A program made the translations under genes and the position numbers. Below, one piece after another: positions 40,746-48,117 of a DNA stretch of 48,117 nt. How positions within the stretch are numbered: position 1 is the stretch's first letter; every line of letters begins with the position of its first letter. The stretch covers positions 1 through 48,117 of the forward strand of contig JACOSB010000122.1 in the NCBI GenBank assembly GCA_016179105.1, given 5' to 3'. This DNA is from Candidatus Acetothermia bacterium. Lineage in GTDB: Bacteria; Bipolaricaulota; Bipolaricaulia; RBG-16-55-9; DRXL01. The notes beneath the pieces are model-generated. The model made no database searches and was not told the DNA's origin. It saw only the letters and a list, made by a program, of their open reading frames with translations.

Positions 40746-41735
40746 ATGCAGTTCTGTAGCAGGAAGTTGCTTGTGTTGTTGGCATTCGTAGTCGGCTCGG
40801 GTCTATTCATGACGGGGTGTAGTACAGCTCTTGTGCAGCAGGAGGTCGCCGATGATAACTCGTTACAATTAGAGCGTACTTTACCTCAAAATCAACCGTC
40901 AACGAGCAATCACAAACTCACCCAATGTTTCGGCTGCGGGTTCAGTCTTGGCAAGAAACAGTATAGAGGACATCTCGGTGAGGACTTTGGAGCAATTACC
41001 CCAGGAGTAGCAGGTGATCCTGTTTTTGCAATACGAGCTGGGACGGTCACTATTTCAAAACTAGATGGTACCGGCGATCGAACCTGCACAGTAAAAAACA
41101 GAAAGGGGTGGGGGAACTATGTTGTTATAGCACATCCATATCCCAAGGTGCTCGCTCCTAAAGGATTCCTCTATTCCCTCTACGGTCATCTTGACAGCCG
41201 CGCTGTTGCAGTGGGGGACAGGATTTCTGAAGGCCAGCAAATTGGTATCATGGGGTGTACGGGCTTTGCAACAGCCGTTCACTTACACCAAGGCCTTGTA
41301 GATAGAAACCCACCTGGCCTCGGCTACCTAGGCAAGGACTTCACGCAGGGAAGTAGATGTGTCCCAGATCATGTTAGCGATTCAACTGGACGGACATATT
41401 ATTGTCCCTCGCTCTTCTTCTCTGCGCCCACACTTCGCATTAACGGCGGGCTCTCGAGCAGTAAACCGCAGGGGCAGACTTTTGTAACTACTGGTTCAGG
41501 GTACACACCCAATGGGACAGTGACACGGATTTTGAGAAAGCCTGATGGTAGCGAAGTACCGTTGACCCCTAAAATACAAGCTGACTCCTCTGGCAATATC
41601 GGTTGGAGTTTTACAAGTTCCTGCTCTACCCCAATTGGGACTTCTCTCCTTTGGGTAATCGACGATACTACTGGCCGTGGGCTTTTTTGGAGCAGCCACG
41701 TTGAACAGATCGTTACCAAAGGAGCGCAATGCTGA
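40746..41735 (+). CDS. M23-family metallopeptidase lipoprotein (LasA-like)
   Basis: 329 residues. Signal peptide with lipobox (LVLLAFVVGSGLFMTGC, Cys at about 25), so it is lipid-anchored. Zinc motif 1 is HLGEDF (His and Asp, about 75-80); the C-terminal part of the domain has SLYGHLDS and VHLHQGL (HLH). M23 enzymes cut peptidoglycan cross-links (gly-gly or D-Ala bonds); many such lipoproteins act in cell division or as murein hydrolase activators. A separate C-terminal beta domain (about 225-329: SGYTPNGTVTRILRKPDGSEVPL, then DDTTGRGLFWSS) resembles a bacterial surface-adhesion or Ig fold. GAAGGAGGTAGGCG precedes the ATG. Confidence 0.85.
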   Translation: MQFCSRKLLVLLAFVVGSGLFMTGCSTALVQQEVADDNSLQLERTLPQNQPSTSNHKLTQCFGCGFSLGKKQYRGHLGEDFGAITPGVAGDPVFAIRAGTVTISKLDGTGDRTCTVKNRKGWGNYVVIAHPYPKVLAPKGFLYSLYGHLDSRAVAVGDRISEGQQIGIMGCTGFATAVHLHQGLVDRNPPGLGYLGKDFTQGSRCVPDHVSDSTGRTYYCPSLFFSAPTLRINGGLSSSKPQGQTFVTTGSGYTPNGTVTRILRKPDGSEVPLTPKIQADSSGNIGWSFTSSCSTPIGTSLLWVIDDTTGRGLFWSSHVEQIVTKGAQC

Positions 41736-41865
41736 CGCGTTGAGGAGGGAAGAAGAGACGACGGCACGATCATCAAGAGCGAGGTCAAAAAGCTGATCGT
41801 GCGCCGCTAACAAGCACCCAGACAAAACGGTTGCAGCTTATCAGCTTGTTCACCTACAATGACAG

Positions 41866-42018
41866 GTGTGTATCTTTATTTGGGATCGCATCACGATCGA
41901 CCCCAAAGTCTTCCATGGCCAACTGTGTATCCGTGGGATGCGCATTCCCGTTCCGCTGATCGTCAAATTAGTTGCCGTTGGTAAATCCCCTCAACGGATT
42001 GCGCAAGGTGACCGTTAA
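41866..42018 (+). pseudogene. DUF433 protein remnant
   Basis: A GTG-started 50-codon frame reads WDRITIDPKVFHGQLCIRG, then RIPVPLIVKLVAVGKSPQRIA. This is the N-terminal two-thirds of a DUF433 protein (usual length about 75 residues; some act as antitoxins). It stops at TAA before the PDLT helix region. No partner toxin is seen. A preceding short frame (ending VKKLIVRR at about 41810) may be another fragment. The 440-bp stretch after the M23 gene thus holds decayed genes. Confidence 0.55.
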
Positions 42019-42137
42019 GAGATTAGCAGTGCCTGACTTCTAGAAAGAGAATTTCGGTCTCTTTAAGATAAAAAATTCAACTCACAGGAAACTCTTCTGG
42101 GCTTTTCATCTGCTCCGGTGTCTGTTCCATCAAATAT

Positions 42138-42167
42138 ATTGACAATCGTCGATATATGTGCTATACT
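42138..42167 (+). promoter_or_regulatory. arsR promoter with ArsR-type operator
   Basis: TTGACA (42139-42144), a 17-bp spacer and TATACT (42162-42167) make a near-consensus promoter. ATTGAC-N4-GTCGAT (42138-42153), an inverted repeat with 5 of 6 positions matched, overlaps the -35. The GTCGATATATG string recurs at 42589-42599. Confidence 0.7.
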
Positions 42168-42187
42168 CTTACTCGATGGAGATAGCG

Positions 42188-42559
42188 ATGCACGAAGAAA
42201 CCAAACTGAAAATAGAAGATCGACGGCGTGGAGATCGCTGTTGTGACACTGATCTCAAGCTGAGATTAAAACCAGACGAGACCGAGCAGCTCAGCGAGGA
42301 CATTAAAATTCTGGCACACCCGGTCCGGTTGCAAATTCTGGATATTTTATCGCGCAATGCCGGGCAAGTCTGCGTCTGTGATCTGGAAGCAGCGCTGCCG
42401 GTCAAGCAGCCAACCGTCTCGCACCACCTCAAATTGCTCCGCGACGCCGGCTTGATCGACTGCGCATGCCAGGGCCTCTGGGCCTTCTATTTTGTGAACC
42501 GCGCAGCACTGGCCAAGTTGCGGGCCCGCGTCGCCGAGACGATGAAGCTCCTGGGGTAA
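42188..42559 (+). CDS. arsR: ArsR-family metalloregulator
   Basis: 123 residues from the ATG at 42188 after GGAGATAGC; an ATG at 42176 would start almost at the predicted transcript end. The winged helix is LAHPVRLQILDILSR to QPTVSHHLKLLRDAGLI. As(III)-sensing cysteines lie in VCVCDLE, the classical alpha-3 ArsR site. Further Cys occur in DRCCDTD and DCACQG. Without arsenite it would repress the operon; the metal releases it. Divergence of the N-terminus (RRRGDRCCDTD) from E. coli ArsR is notable. Confidence 0.87.
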   Translation: MHEETKLKIEDRRRGDRCCDTDLKLRLKPDETEQLSEDIKILAHPVRLQILDILSRNAGQVCVCDLEAALPVKQPTVSHHLKLLRDAGLIDCACQGLWAFYFVNRAALAKLRARVAETMKLLG

Positions 42560-42578
42560 ATTTTTTATTGCTCAACGA

Positions 42579-42594
42579 ATCGAAAGATGTCGAT
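42579..42594 (+). promoter_or_regulatory. Second ArsR-type operator before the GNAT gene
   Basis: ATCGA-N6-TCGAT, a perfect 5-bp inverted repeat, lies 14 bases before the GNAT start codon and continues into ATATGG. It resembles the operator at 42138 but with a different spacer (N6 versus N4). It suggests internal regulation of the downstream genes. Confidence 0.5.
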
Positions 42595-42608
42595 ATATGG
42601 AGAGTGCC

Positions 42609-43073
42609 ATGAACGTTCAGATCGGGTGTGCTAGAACAGAAGATGTAGCGTCTATCTTCGCTTTGCTGGAGAAAAGCGGGCTGCCGCAAGAAGGGCTGAG
42701 TGATCATATACGGACAACGCTGGTCGCACGCTCCGATGAGAAAATTATTGGATGTGTAGCGATTGAGCTTTATGGCTCCGCAGCGCTGTTGCGCTCGGTA
42801 GCCGTTGATAAAGCCTGGCGCGGTCAAGGATTGGGCCAGCAACTTACGCAAGCTGCTCTCGATCTGGCACAAGAACATAAGGTGAAAACGGTCTATCTGT
42901 TGACGGAGACGGCGAACGAGTTTTTTGCTCGATTCGGGTTCCGTTCGATCTCACGGTCGGAAGTGGTTCCAGACGTAAAGCGATCGGTGGAGTTTACGAC
43001 AGTCTGTCCTGAGAGGGCCACGGTCATGGGAATTGAAATTATTTCGCCGCAGAAAGGAGCCAGTCGTGTTTGA
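42609..43073 (+). CDS. arsN2: GNAT acetyltransferase, ArsN2-like
   Basis: 154 residues; start at ATG 42609, six bases after GGAGAG (the ATG at 42597 overlaps the operator). GNAT motif A is LRSVAVDKAWRGQGLGQQL, followed by VYLLTETANEFFARFGF. The arrangement GLPQEGLSDHI, ALLRSVAV and FFARFGF, ending in VEFTTVCP, is that of ArsN2-type acetyltransferases found in ars operons. They are thought to acetylate organoarsenical toxins or an arsenical intermediate. The stop overlaps the next start by 8 bases. Confidence 0.8.
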   Translation: MNVQIGCARTEDVASIFALLEKSGLPQEGLSDHIRTTLVARSDEKIIGCVAIELYGSAALLRSVAVDKAWRGQGLGQQLTQAALDLAQEHKVKTVYLLTETANEFFARFGFRSISRSEVVPDVKRSVEFTTVCPERATVMGIEIISPQKGASRV

Positions 43074-43293
43074 GGGAAATCACTTCGCATTGGAACAGAT
43101 CGCCAAGTCGATACACAAGGAGCGTTTGTGTGAAGCCAAGATCAATCAGTTGTTGAAACAGTTGCACACTCACAAGATCGGCCTGCAACACAGAGTTTTC
43201 GCGACGGTGGAGAATCTTTTGGATTCGCTCCACCGAAAGCCGAGGCCGCAACTGAAGGTCATAGAGCAACAGAAAATTTGTTGTGATCAATAA
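43066..43293 (+). CDS. Small protein of the arsenic operon, unknown
   Basis: 75 residues from a GTG at 43066, six bases after AAAGGAG and overlapping the arsN2 stop, so likely translationally coupled. It is highly helical and charged (FALEQIAKSIHKERLCEAKINQLLKQL). It ends with ICCDQ, a Cys pair that might bind arsenite, though this is inference. An in-frame ATG at 43033 would overlap arsN2 further. No family is recognised. Confidence 0.5.
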   Translation: MFEGNHFALEQIAKSIHKERLCEAKINQLLKQLHTHKIGLQHRVFATVENLLDSLHRKPRPQLKVIEQQKICCDQ

Positions 43294-43325
43294 ATCGAAC
43301 AACTTCAATATAAAGGAGGCCAATT

Positions 43326-44186
43326 ATGGCTCGAACAAAGATTGCTCCCGAACAGATCAAAGAGGCGGTGCGTGATCACTATGGCAAAGTAGCTCAGGGG
43401 GCTGTCTCGGGCGCTTGTGCTGAGGGTTCGGCCTGCTGTTCCGGCGTAGCTAGCTCCTGTTGTAGCGGGGACGAGAGCGCATTGTACACAAATGAAGAGT
43501 TATCGGCGGTGCCAACGGAAGCAGCCAGCAGCTCGCGCGGCTGCGGTAATCCCGTGGCACTCGCGAGTCTCAAGTCCGGCGAGACAGTGCTCGACCTCGG
43601 GTCTGGGGGCGGCATTGACGTCCTGCTCGCGGCTAAACACGTGGGGGCAAAAGGGTTTGTCTACGGGCTCGACATGACGGACGAGATGCTCACGCTCGCT
43701 AATCAAAACGCCGAGAGAGCAGGACTTGCAAATGTCAAATTTCTCAAAGGCGATATCGAGTCCATTCCGTTGCCCGAAGCGAGCATCGATGTCATCATCT
43801 CAAACTGTGTGATCAATCTTGCCTCAGACAAAGCCAGAGTTTTGAAAGAAGCGTTTCGGGTGCTGAAGCCCGGCGGACGGCTCGCTGTCTCGGACATTGT
43901 CATCGACAAAAATTTAGACGGGCTACCCTTGAGTGAGGAACAGATTCGCACAGCACTGAGCTGGGTCGGCTGCATCGCGGGAGCGCTCACCATAAAGCAA
44001 TACCGAGAGCTGTTGGAGCAAGCAGGGTTTGGAAAAATTAAGCTTGAGATCAGGCATCGCTACACGGTTGAGGATGTGGTTGATATGGTGCCCCAGAATG
44101 TGCTGAAGAACTTTGCTCCCCAGATAGTGAAAGAACTGGTTAGTCGTTTCACGAGCAGCTCGATCAGCGCTGTGCGACCGCGCTAA
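43326..44186 (+). CDS. arsM: Arsenite S-adenosylmethionine methyltransferase
   Basis: 286 residues. It methylates As(III) using SAM, giving volatile or soluble methylated arsenicals. Motif I: VLDLGSGGGIDVLLAAKHVG; further VYGLDMTDEML, ISNCVINLA and LKPGGRLAVSDIV. Conserved Cys: the N-terminal ACCSG and SCCSG pair, CVINL and WVGCIAGAL. The Cys-rich N-terminus is typical for this family. A strong AAAGGAGG site lies six bases before the ATG. It is last in the arsR-arsN2-small ORF-arsM operon. Confidence 0.92.
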   Translation: MARTKIAPEQIKEAVRDHYGKVAQGAVSGACAEGSACCSGVASSCCSGDESALYTNEELSAVPTEAASSSRGCGNPVALASLKSGETVLDLGSGGGIDVLLAAKHVGAKGFVYGLDMTDEMLTLANQNAERAGLANVKFLKGDIESIPLPEASIDVIISNCVINLASDKARVLKEAFRVLKPGGRLAVSDIVIDKNLDGLPLSEEQIRTALSWVGCIAGALTIKQYRELLEQAGFGKIKLEIRHRYTVEDVVDMVPQNVLKNFAPQIVKELVSRFTSSSISAVRPR

Positions 44187-44200
44187 GAAATATGATCGCA

Positions 44201-44228
44201 GTAGGGGCGAAGCATGCTTCGCCCCTAC
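44201..44228. repeat. GTAGGGGCG palindromic repeat, copy 3
   Basis: A perfect 28-base palindrome: GTAGGGGCG, AAGCATGCTT, CGCCCCTAC. It lies 15 bases after the arsM stop and may serve as terminator or as a mobile REP-like element. Confidence 0.78.
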
Positions 44229-44296
44229 GATATCTTGATTTCACAAAAAATTCCTCCTAGACTCTTACGTAGCAATCACACCAAGGAGAGATTTTT

Positions 44297-45226
44297 GTGA
44301 ACGATCTTCAAAAATATCTGGTCGAAGAGTATCTGGAACACTATCAAGAAGGACAGATCAATCGGCGTGAAGCACTGCATCAGATCACGCTCATTTTGGG
44401 GAGCGCTGCGCTCGCTGACCGGTTGATGGCTGAGCATGAAGCCAAAGCCGCTCCGTCCAAACCCAGCATTTTTTCGCCAAAGCCCACACCCGCTCAGACT
44501 CAGCCGGGCGTCACCGTCCCGCCTGACGATCCAGACATCCAAGTCGCGGACGTGAAGATCCCTGCTCAGGGGTTCACGCTCTTTGGTTACTTGGCGACGC
44601 CCAAGAAGAATCTGCCCGCGCCGGGCATTTTGGTCGATCATGAGAACCGTGGACTCGTCGAGCACATCAAAGACGTGGCGCGACGCGCGGCCAAGGCAGG
44701 CTATGTGGCACTCGCTCCCGATTTGGCTTCTCGCGCGGGCGGGACACAAAGCTTCGCGAATCCCGCCGATGTGACGGGCGTGCTTGGCCAGATCACTCCT
44801 GATCAGATCGTTTCAGATCTGTCGCTTGCCCTTGATTATTTGAGAAAATTGCCTGAGGTGCAGGCCGAAAAGCTCGGTGCGACGGGTTTCTGCTACGGCG
44901 GGGGAACAACTTGGAGGATCGTGACCAAGCGCGCGGACTTAAGAGCCGTCGTCCCCTTCTATGGACCGAACCCACCGATCGAAGATGTGAAAAACATCAA
45001 AGCCGCGTGTTTAGGAATTTATGCAGGCAACGACACGCGCATCAATTCAGGAATTCCCGCGCTCGAAGCCGCGTTCAAGGCCGCAAACGTCACCTACGAG
45101 ATAATGATCTATCCCAATGTCAATCACGCGTTCCATAACGATACCGGACAAAGCTATAATGAAATAGCGGCCAAGGACGCCTGGGCCAAGACGCTCGCGT
45201 GGTTCCAAAAATATCTGCGCGGGTAA
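44297..45226 (+). CDS. Dienelactone hydrolase family protein with Tat-like N-terminus
   Basis: 309 residues from a GTG after AAGGAGAG. The alpha/beta hydrolase has nucleophile elbow GFCYGGG (Cys in DLH) and C-terminal YPNVNHAFHND. The N-terminal 70 residues have NRREALHQITLILGSAALA, a twin-arginine-like signal after a 20-residue helix, followed by a Pro/Thr linker, so it may be periplasmic. Dienelactone hydrolases open lactones in aromatic degradation; in this family other esters are also used. It follows arsM, but a role in arsenic metabolism is not evident. Confidence 0.85.
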   Translation: MNDLQKYLVEEYLEHYQEGQINRREALHQITLILGSAALADRLMAEHEAKAAPSKPSIFSPKPTPAQTQPGVTVPPDDPDIQVADVKIPAQGFTLFGYLATPKKNLPAPGILVDHENRGLVEHIKDVARRAAKAGYVALAPDLASRAGGTQSFANPADVTGVLGQITPDQIVSDLSLALDYLRKLPEVQAEKLGATGFCYGGGTTWRIVTKRADLRAVVPFYGPNPPIEDVKNIKAACLGIYAGNDTRINSGIPALEAAFKAANVTYEIMIYPNVNHAFHNDTGQSYNEIAAKDAWAKTLAWFQKYLRG

Positions 45227-45234
45227 GAAGATTG

Positions 45235-45313
45235 GGCTATTGGCTTTTAGCTAACGACCAATGGCCAATAACCGATAGCGAATCTCTTGGCGCCCTTGGC
45301 GTCTTGGCGGTTC
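45235..45313. repeat. GCTATTGGC and CTTGGCG intergenic repeats
   Basis: GGGCTATTGGCTTTTAGC and ACCAATGGCCAATAACC (partly self-complementary) are followed by CTTGGCGCCCTTGGCGTC and TTGGCGGTTC (45286-45313). The second part matches 18652-18670. Confidence 0.6.
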
Positions 45314-45317
45314 TCAT

Positions 45318-45743
45318 CTATGCGCATTGTTGAATCCGAATCTTGCGCCGCTGATCGGGCAATAGTTCGATAGCGATCTCGAGGCAACCCTTGGGGAGAA
45401 GCTTTGACGCTTTCTCCCCCCACTCGATCGCGACGATGCCCTCGGCGAGCATAGTGTCTTCAAGTCCAATCTCGCGTAGCTCATCTAGATGCTTAATACG
45501 ATAGGCATCTACGTGATAGAGCGGGAGTCTTCCCTGATACTCACGCATGAGCGTGAACGTGGGCGAGACCACAGATTCTGAAATTCCAAGACCTTCAGCA
45601 AGTCCCTGAACAAGGGTTGTCTTCCCCGCGCCGAGGTTGCCAATTAAGACTAGACAGTCGCCAGGTTTGAGCTGTTGAGCAAGAGCTTGCCCAATTCGGC
45701 GAGTCTCTTCAGCGCTCTGCGAGAGGAGTTCACGATCGTGCAT
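45318..45743 (-). CDS. tsaE: tRNA threonylcarbamoyladenosine biosynthesis ATPase TsaE
   Basis: 141 residues, typical for TsaE. It is the ATPase of the TsaBCDE system that makes t6A on tRNA position 37. Walker A is GNLGAGKTTLVQGLAEGLG; SPTFTLMREYQG, LYHVDAYRI and IAIEWGEK follow in the usual order. The promoter (TATAAT on the minus strand at 45758-45753) lies only a few bases before the ATG, so the transcript may be nearly leaderless. Confidence 0.93.
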   Translation of the reverse strand: MHDRELLSQSAEETRRIGQALAQQLKPGDCLVLIGNLGAGKTTLVQGLAEGLGISESVVSPTFTLMREYQGRLPLYHVDAYRIKHLDELREIGLEDTMLAEGIVAIEWGEKASKLLPKGCLEIAIELLPDQRRKIRIQQCA

Positions 45744-45764
45744 GCTGACACCATTATACTGTGC

Positions 45765-45792
45765 TTGACATCGGCTGCCCTCTTGTTAGAAT
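45765..45792 (+). promoter_or_regulatory. Promoter of the HEAT-repeat operon
   Basis: TTGACA (45765-45770), a 16-bp spacer and TAGAAT (45787-45792). Confidence 0.6.
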
Positions 45793-45836
45793 TATGGATA
45801 ACACTAAAAAAGCAAAAACTAAAGGGGGGCTTTCTC

Positions 45837-46871
45837 ATGAATTATTTCAGAGTTGTGGGTGTAGGTTTTTTCTTAGCGATTTTGTTGATTTTGGCTGGCA
45901 CAAATGACGTGCGTTCGCAGCAGAGAGAAGCCGTCGATACGAAGCAATTACGTCAGGAAGCCGTGCACATTATGCTGCAAGCGCTTGACAACACAGATCT
46001 CTCCACCCGATTAACCGTATTGAGTGACCTCAAAGAAGTCCGAGTCCCAGAGGCATTGCCCGTGTTGGTGAATCTAATCAAGGATCAAAAATACCGTCGA
46101 GAAGCCATCGATGCGCTCGGCAATCAAGTTCCTGATCCTGTCGTTATTCAGCTCATTAGCCAATATATGGCTTCCGAACGATCTCCTTTTACCCGTAGGC
46201 AGGCGGTCTTGGCGCTGGAGCGCCTCGCAGAGCGTCAAGCTATTCCTGCTTTGATTAAGACTCTGCTCAGAGATCCCGAGCGATTCGTCAGTGCCGAAGC
46301 AGCACGAGTGCTTGGGATCTTTAAGGACTCTACAGCTCTTCCTGCTCTTATGAAAACGCTGGATGAAGCGTTGCAATTGCACAAAGAAGCGTTGGAAAAG
46401 GCCAGAAATCCCCCTCCCCAACCAGGATTCGGCCTGAATTTCTATCCTGTGACCTTCTTGCCGAATGTAGTGGGTGCACTCCTCGCTTTCAAAGAACAAA
46501 CGGCGATACCCGCTTTTATAGAACTGATCAAGGCTCAGGCTCCCTCTTTCGGCGGAACTCTTGTACCCTTTCCCGTCCTGATTTCCTTCGCCCAAGATCT
46601 ATGTCCGTACTATCGTTCACAGGCAGCGCTGGTCTTGGGCTACCTAGGCAATCCTGTGGCGCTGCAAGTACTTCTGGAATTACTGGAAGATCATGCAATA
46701 CCAGATCCGTTGGAAAGCAAAGAAGTGCGCGATTGGGCCATCGAAGCGCTTGGCAGATTGGGAGATCCCAACGTGCTGCCGGTGTTGGCCACGTTCTTGG
46801 CTGACTTGAAAATGCGGATTCGGATTCATGCAGCGTCGGCGATCTTACGGATTTTGAACAAACAGCACTAA
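45837..46871 (+). CDS. Secreted HEAT-repeat protein
   Basis: 344 residues from the ATG at 45837 after AAAGGGGGG; a longer frame to 45675 would overlap tsaE. Signal peptide (YFRVVGVGFFLAILLILAGTNDVRSQ). At least six HEAT/PBS-like helical repeats: LPVLVNLIKDQKYRREAIDALGN, IPALIKTLLRDPERFVSAEAARVLG, LPALMKTLDEAL, IPAFIELIKA, ALQVLLELLEDH...VRDWAIEALGRLGDPNVLPVLATFLADLKMRIRIHAASAI. Such proteins form curved scaffolds for protein binding. Function unknown. A paralogue follows 21 bases later. Confidence 0.87.
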   Translation: MNYFRVVGVGFFLAILLILAGTNDVRSQQREAVDTKQLRQEAVHIMLQALDNTDLSTRLTVLSDLKEVRVPEALPVLVNLIKDQKYRREAIDALGNQVPDPVVIQLISQYMASERSPFTRRQAVLALERLAERQAIPALIKTLLRDPERFVSAEAARVLGIFKDSTALPALMKTLDEALQLHKEALEKARNPPPQPGFGLNFYPVTFLPNVVGALLAFKEQTAIPAFIELIKAQAPSFGGTLVPFPVLISFAQDLCPYYRSQAALVLGYLGNPVALQVLLELLEDHAIPDPLESKEVRDWAIEALGRLGDPNVLPVLATFLADLKMRIRIHAASAILRILNKQH

Positions 46872-46892
46872 AACGAAAAGGAGGCTAGCACC

Positions 46893-48117
46893 ATGAATTT
46901 TATTAAGAGATTTCTCGTAGCAATCATTGTGATCGGGTTCGTTGGTTGGACTGGCGTTGATCAAGCACGTTCGCAATCAAAATCTTCAGTAGACTCACAA
47001 CGGTTGCACCAAGAAGCAGAAAGCATTCTGCTTCGAGCACTGGATGATCCGCAGTTCGCGCTGCGCCAGACGGCTTTGAGTGTCTTGGGGAGTTTGTATT
47101 TACCCATTGCTGCTCCTAAACTACTAGAGCTCCTCAAAAATCGTGATGAGGATGTACGTGAAGCCGCGATCACCGCTCTAGGAATTAGCCCATCCGATCC
47201 GTTCATTGTGCAAGTTGTGTTAGAGCGACTTAAGTCTGATCCCTCAGCCAAAGTCCGTAGTAAGGCAGCGTTGGTATTCCCGGCTTGGCGTGTGACAGAG
47301 ACCGTGCCCGCCCTGATCGACCGTCTGCTAAATGACCGAGAGACAGAAGTGCGCGCGAACGCTGCTCTGGCGCTGGGGTTTCTCGGAGATGCATCGGCTC
47401 TTCCTGCTTTACGTCAAACTTTGCAGGAGACTCTGCGCGCTTACGAAACAGCCTCCTCGCGCAGTGCGATAGAAATAAGCACATTGCTTTCGAGCGTGAC
47501 CGCTGCCTTAGTTTTGTTCAAGGATCGCGCTGCCGTTCCTGCAGTCGCAGCATTGATTGCACCGCCCTCCGATTCAGATCAGAATTTTCCTCTGCCATTC
47601 CCCTTGTTTGGAGGACTAAATGTAGTTATCGTTCTAATCGTTTCTAAAGACCCAGACTACAACCTGATGCTGGTAGACACCATTCGTCCTCTCTTGAATC
47701 ATCGTGACTCTTCAGTCCGACTGCGAGCGGCGCTCGCTATGCGTGCTCTGGGTGACCGGACCGTAGTTTCGAAGATTGCAGACGCTTTGACTATTCCCCA
47801 AATGAGCGACCCACTGGGGTCACTAAGTTTATTCGGGAAAGTGCTAGAGCTTTTCTTGTTTGCGATTGTCGGATTCGTGCAGGACGACGAATTGGTCCCT
47901 GCTATTTCGGACCTCATGGATGAACTGGCCAAGCCCGTGTCATCACAGGGGGATGCAGACCTCAATTATGGTATACGTAACCCAAGTTGCTACCTAGAAA
48001 CTGAGGAGGACAAAAGCCAGGATAAAACAGATGATCTTCAATTCAAACCCTCGTGCAGTTACCGCATGGATGCTCTTGGCGAACAGCTGCGTCAGCTGAC
48101 TGAAGCTGGTCTCCACG
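46893..48117 (+). CDS. Secreted HEAT-repeat protein, paralogue, runs off the window
   Basis: 408 codons are visible from the ATG at 46893 after AAAAGGAGGCTAGCACC. Signal peptide (KRFLVAIIVIGFVGWTGVDQARSQ) similar to the upstream paralogue, and the same N-terminal block SVDSQRLHQEAESILLRALDDP. Repeats: AAPKLLELLKNRDEDVREAAITALG, VPALIDRLLNDRETEVRANAALALGFLGDASALPALRQTL, LLNHRDSSVRLRAALAMRALGD. The 3' end is outside the window. The last 40 codons (CYLETEEDKSQDKTDD) are charged and may begin a new segment. Confidence 0.85.
   Translation, partial: MNFIKRFLVAIIVIGFVGWTGVDQARSQSKSSVDSQRLHQEAESILLRALDDPQFALRQTALSVLGSLYLPIAAPKLLELLKNRDEDVREAAITALGISPSDPFIVQVVLERLKSDPSAKVRSKAALVFPAWRVTETVPALIDRLLNDRETEVRANAALALGFLGDASALPALRQTLQETLRAYETASSRSAIEISTLLSSVTAALVLFKDRAAVPAVAALIAPPSDSDQNFPLPFPLFGGLNVVIVLIVSKDPDYNLMLVDTIRPLLNHRDSSVRLRAALAMRALGDRTVVSKIADALTIPQMSDPLGSLSLFGKVLELFLFAIVGFVQDDELVPAISDLMDELAKPVSSQGDADLNYGIRNPSCYLETEEDKSQDKTDDLQFKPSCSYRMDALGEQLRQLTEAGLH

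Noticed and set aside
21622..44228. GTAGGGGCG palindromes as IS ends
   Set aside because: No transposase gene or target duplication lies between or beside them.
45675..45836. N-terminal extension of the first HEAT-repeat protein
   Set aside because: It overlaps tsaE, lies upstream of the promoter and would precede a clear signal peptide; the SD stands before 45837.
1..48117. tRNA or rRNA genes
   Set aside because: I saw no cloverleaf-like T-loop/acceptor pair or rRNA-like stretch; a tRNAscan run would settle it.

Overview
The window looks like a chromosome segment of an uncultured, probably Gram-negative-type bacterium. Several genes begin with signal peptides or lipoboxes, and start codons sit behind strong AGGAGG-type Shine-Dalgarno (SD) sites. 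Large SARP/BTAD regulators and a cyclase-ATPase-TPR protein recall Chloroflexota or candidate phyla such as Bipolaricaulota/Acetothermia. No rRNA, tRNA or marker gene fixes the phylum, so this placement is an inference. No prophage, IS element, CRISPR array or tRNA was recognised.

Region 1 (1-8 kb) is a signalling block. After an amidase that stops early comes a 1,283-residue protein built like soluble adenylyl cyclase: cyclase C1, cyclase C2, NTPase, TPR. Next is an unusual regulator that joins a SARP-type winged helix and BTAD domain to a CRP-like cyclic-nucleotide-binding domain. The pair suggests a cAMP-type sensor and its transcriptional readout.

Region 2 (8-17.6 kb) is the most interesting part. 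A secreted PKD/lipase lipoprotein is preceded by a GEMM-I (cyclic-dinucleotide) riboswitch with A at the ligand-discriminating position 20. Its SD lies inside a small hairpin. Downstream are a second lipase paralogue that has lost its signal peptide and seven paralogous small multi-pass membrane proteins of unknown function, six in tandem. Six of these seven and the second lipase share a promoter module, TTTAAG-N5-TTTAAG-N10-TATAAT. This is the geometry of SARP (or PhoB) operators, and in the tandem array the module overlaps the stop codon of the preceding gene. I propose that cyclase, cNMP-SARP, riboswitch, lipases and membrane-protein array form one nucleotide-second-messenger-controlled envelope or secretion regulon.

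Region 3 (17.6-38.5 kb) is mainly metabolic. It holds a thioesterase, a YqeY protein, a penicillin acylase, threonine synthase, an EndoIII-like glycosylase, and a Dpp/Opp-type importer (two binding proteins, two permeases, no ATPase in view). It also holds three SAM methyltransferases, a MEMO-like protein, a rhodanese-rhodanese-TusA fusion, a Kelch protein, a cupin, a DUF302 protein, adenosine deaminase and a free-standing archaeal-type ThrRS editing domain.

Region 4 (38.5-48.1 kb) has a second SARP-ATPase regulator that ends abruptly and an M23 peptidase lipoprotein. An arsenic cluster follows (arsR, an arsN2-like gene, a small gene, arsM), with matching inverted repeats before arsR and the acetyltransferase gene. 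Then come a dienelactone hydrolase, tsaE and two secreted HEAT-repeat proteins, the last cut by the window end.

Short intergenic repeats are scattered throughout: a GTAGGGGCG palindrome (three copies) and CTTGGCG/CTCTGTG-type simple repeats.
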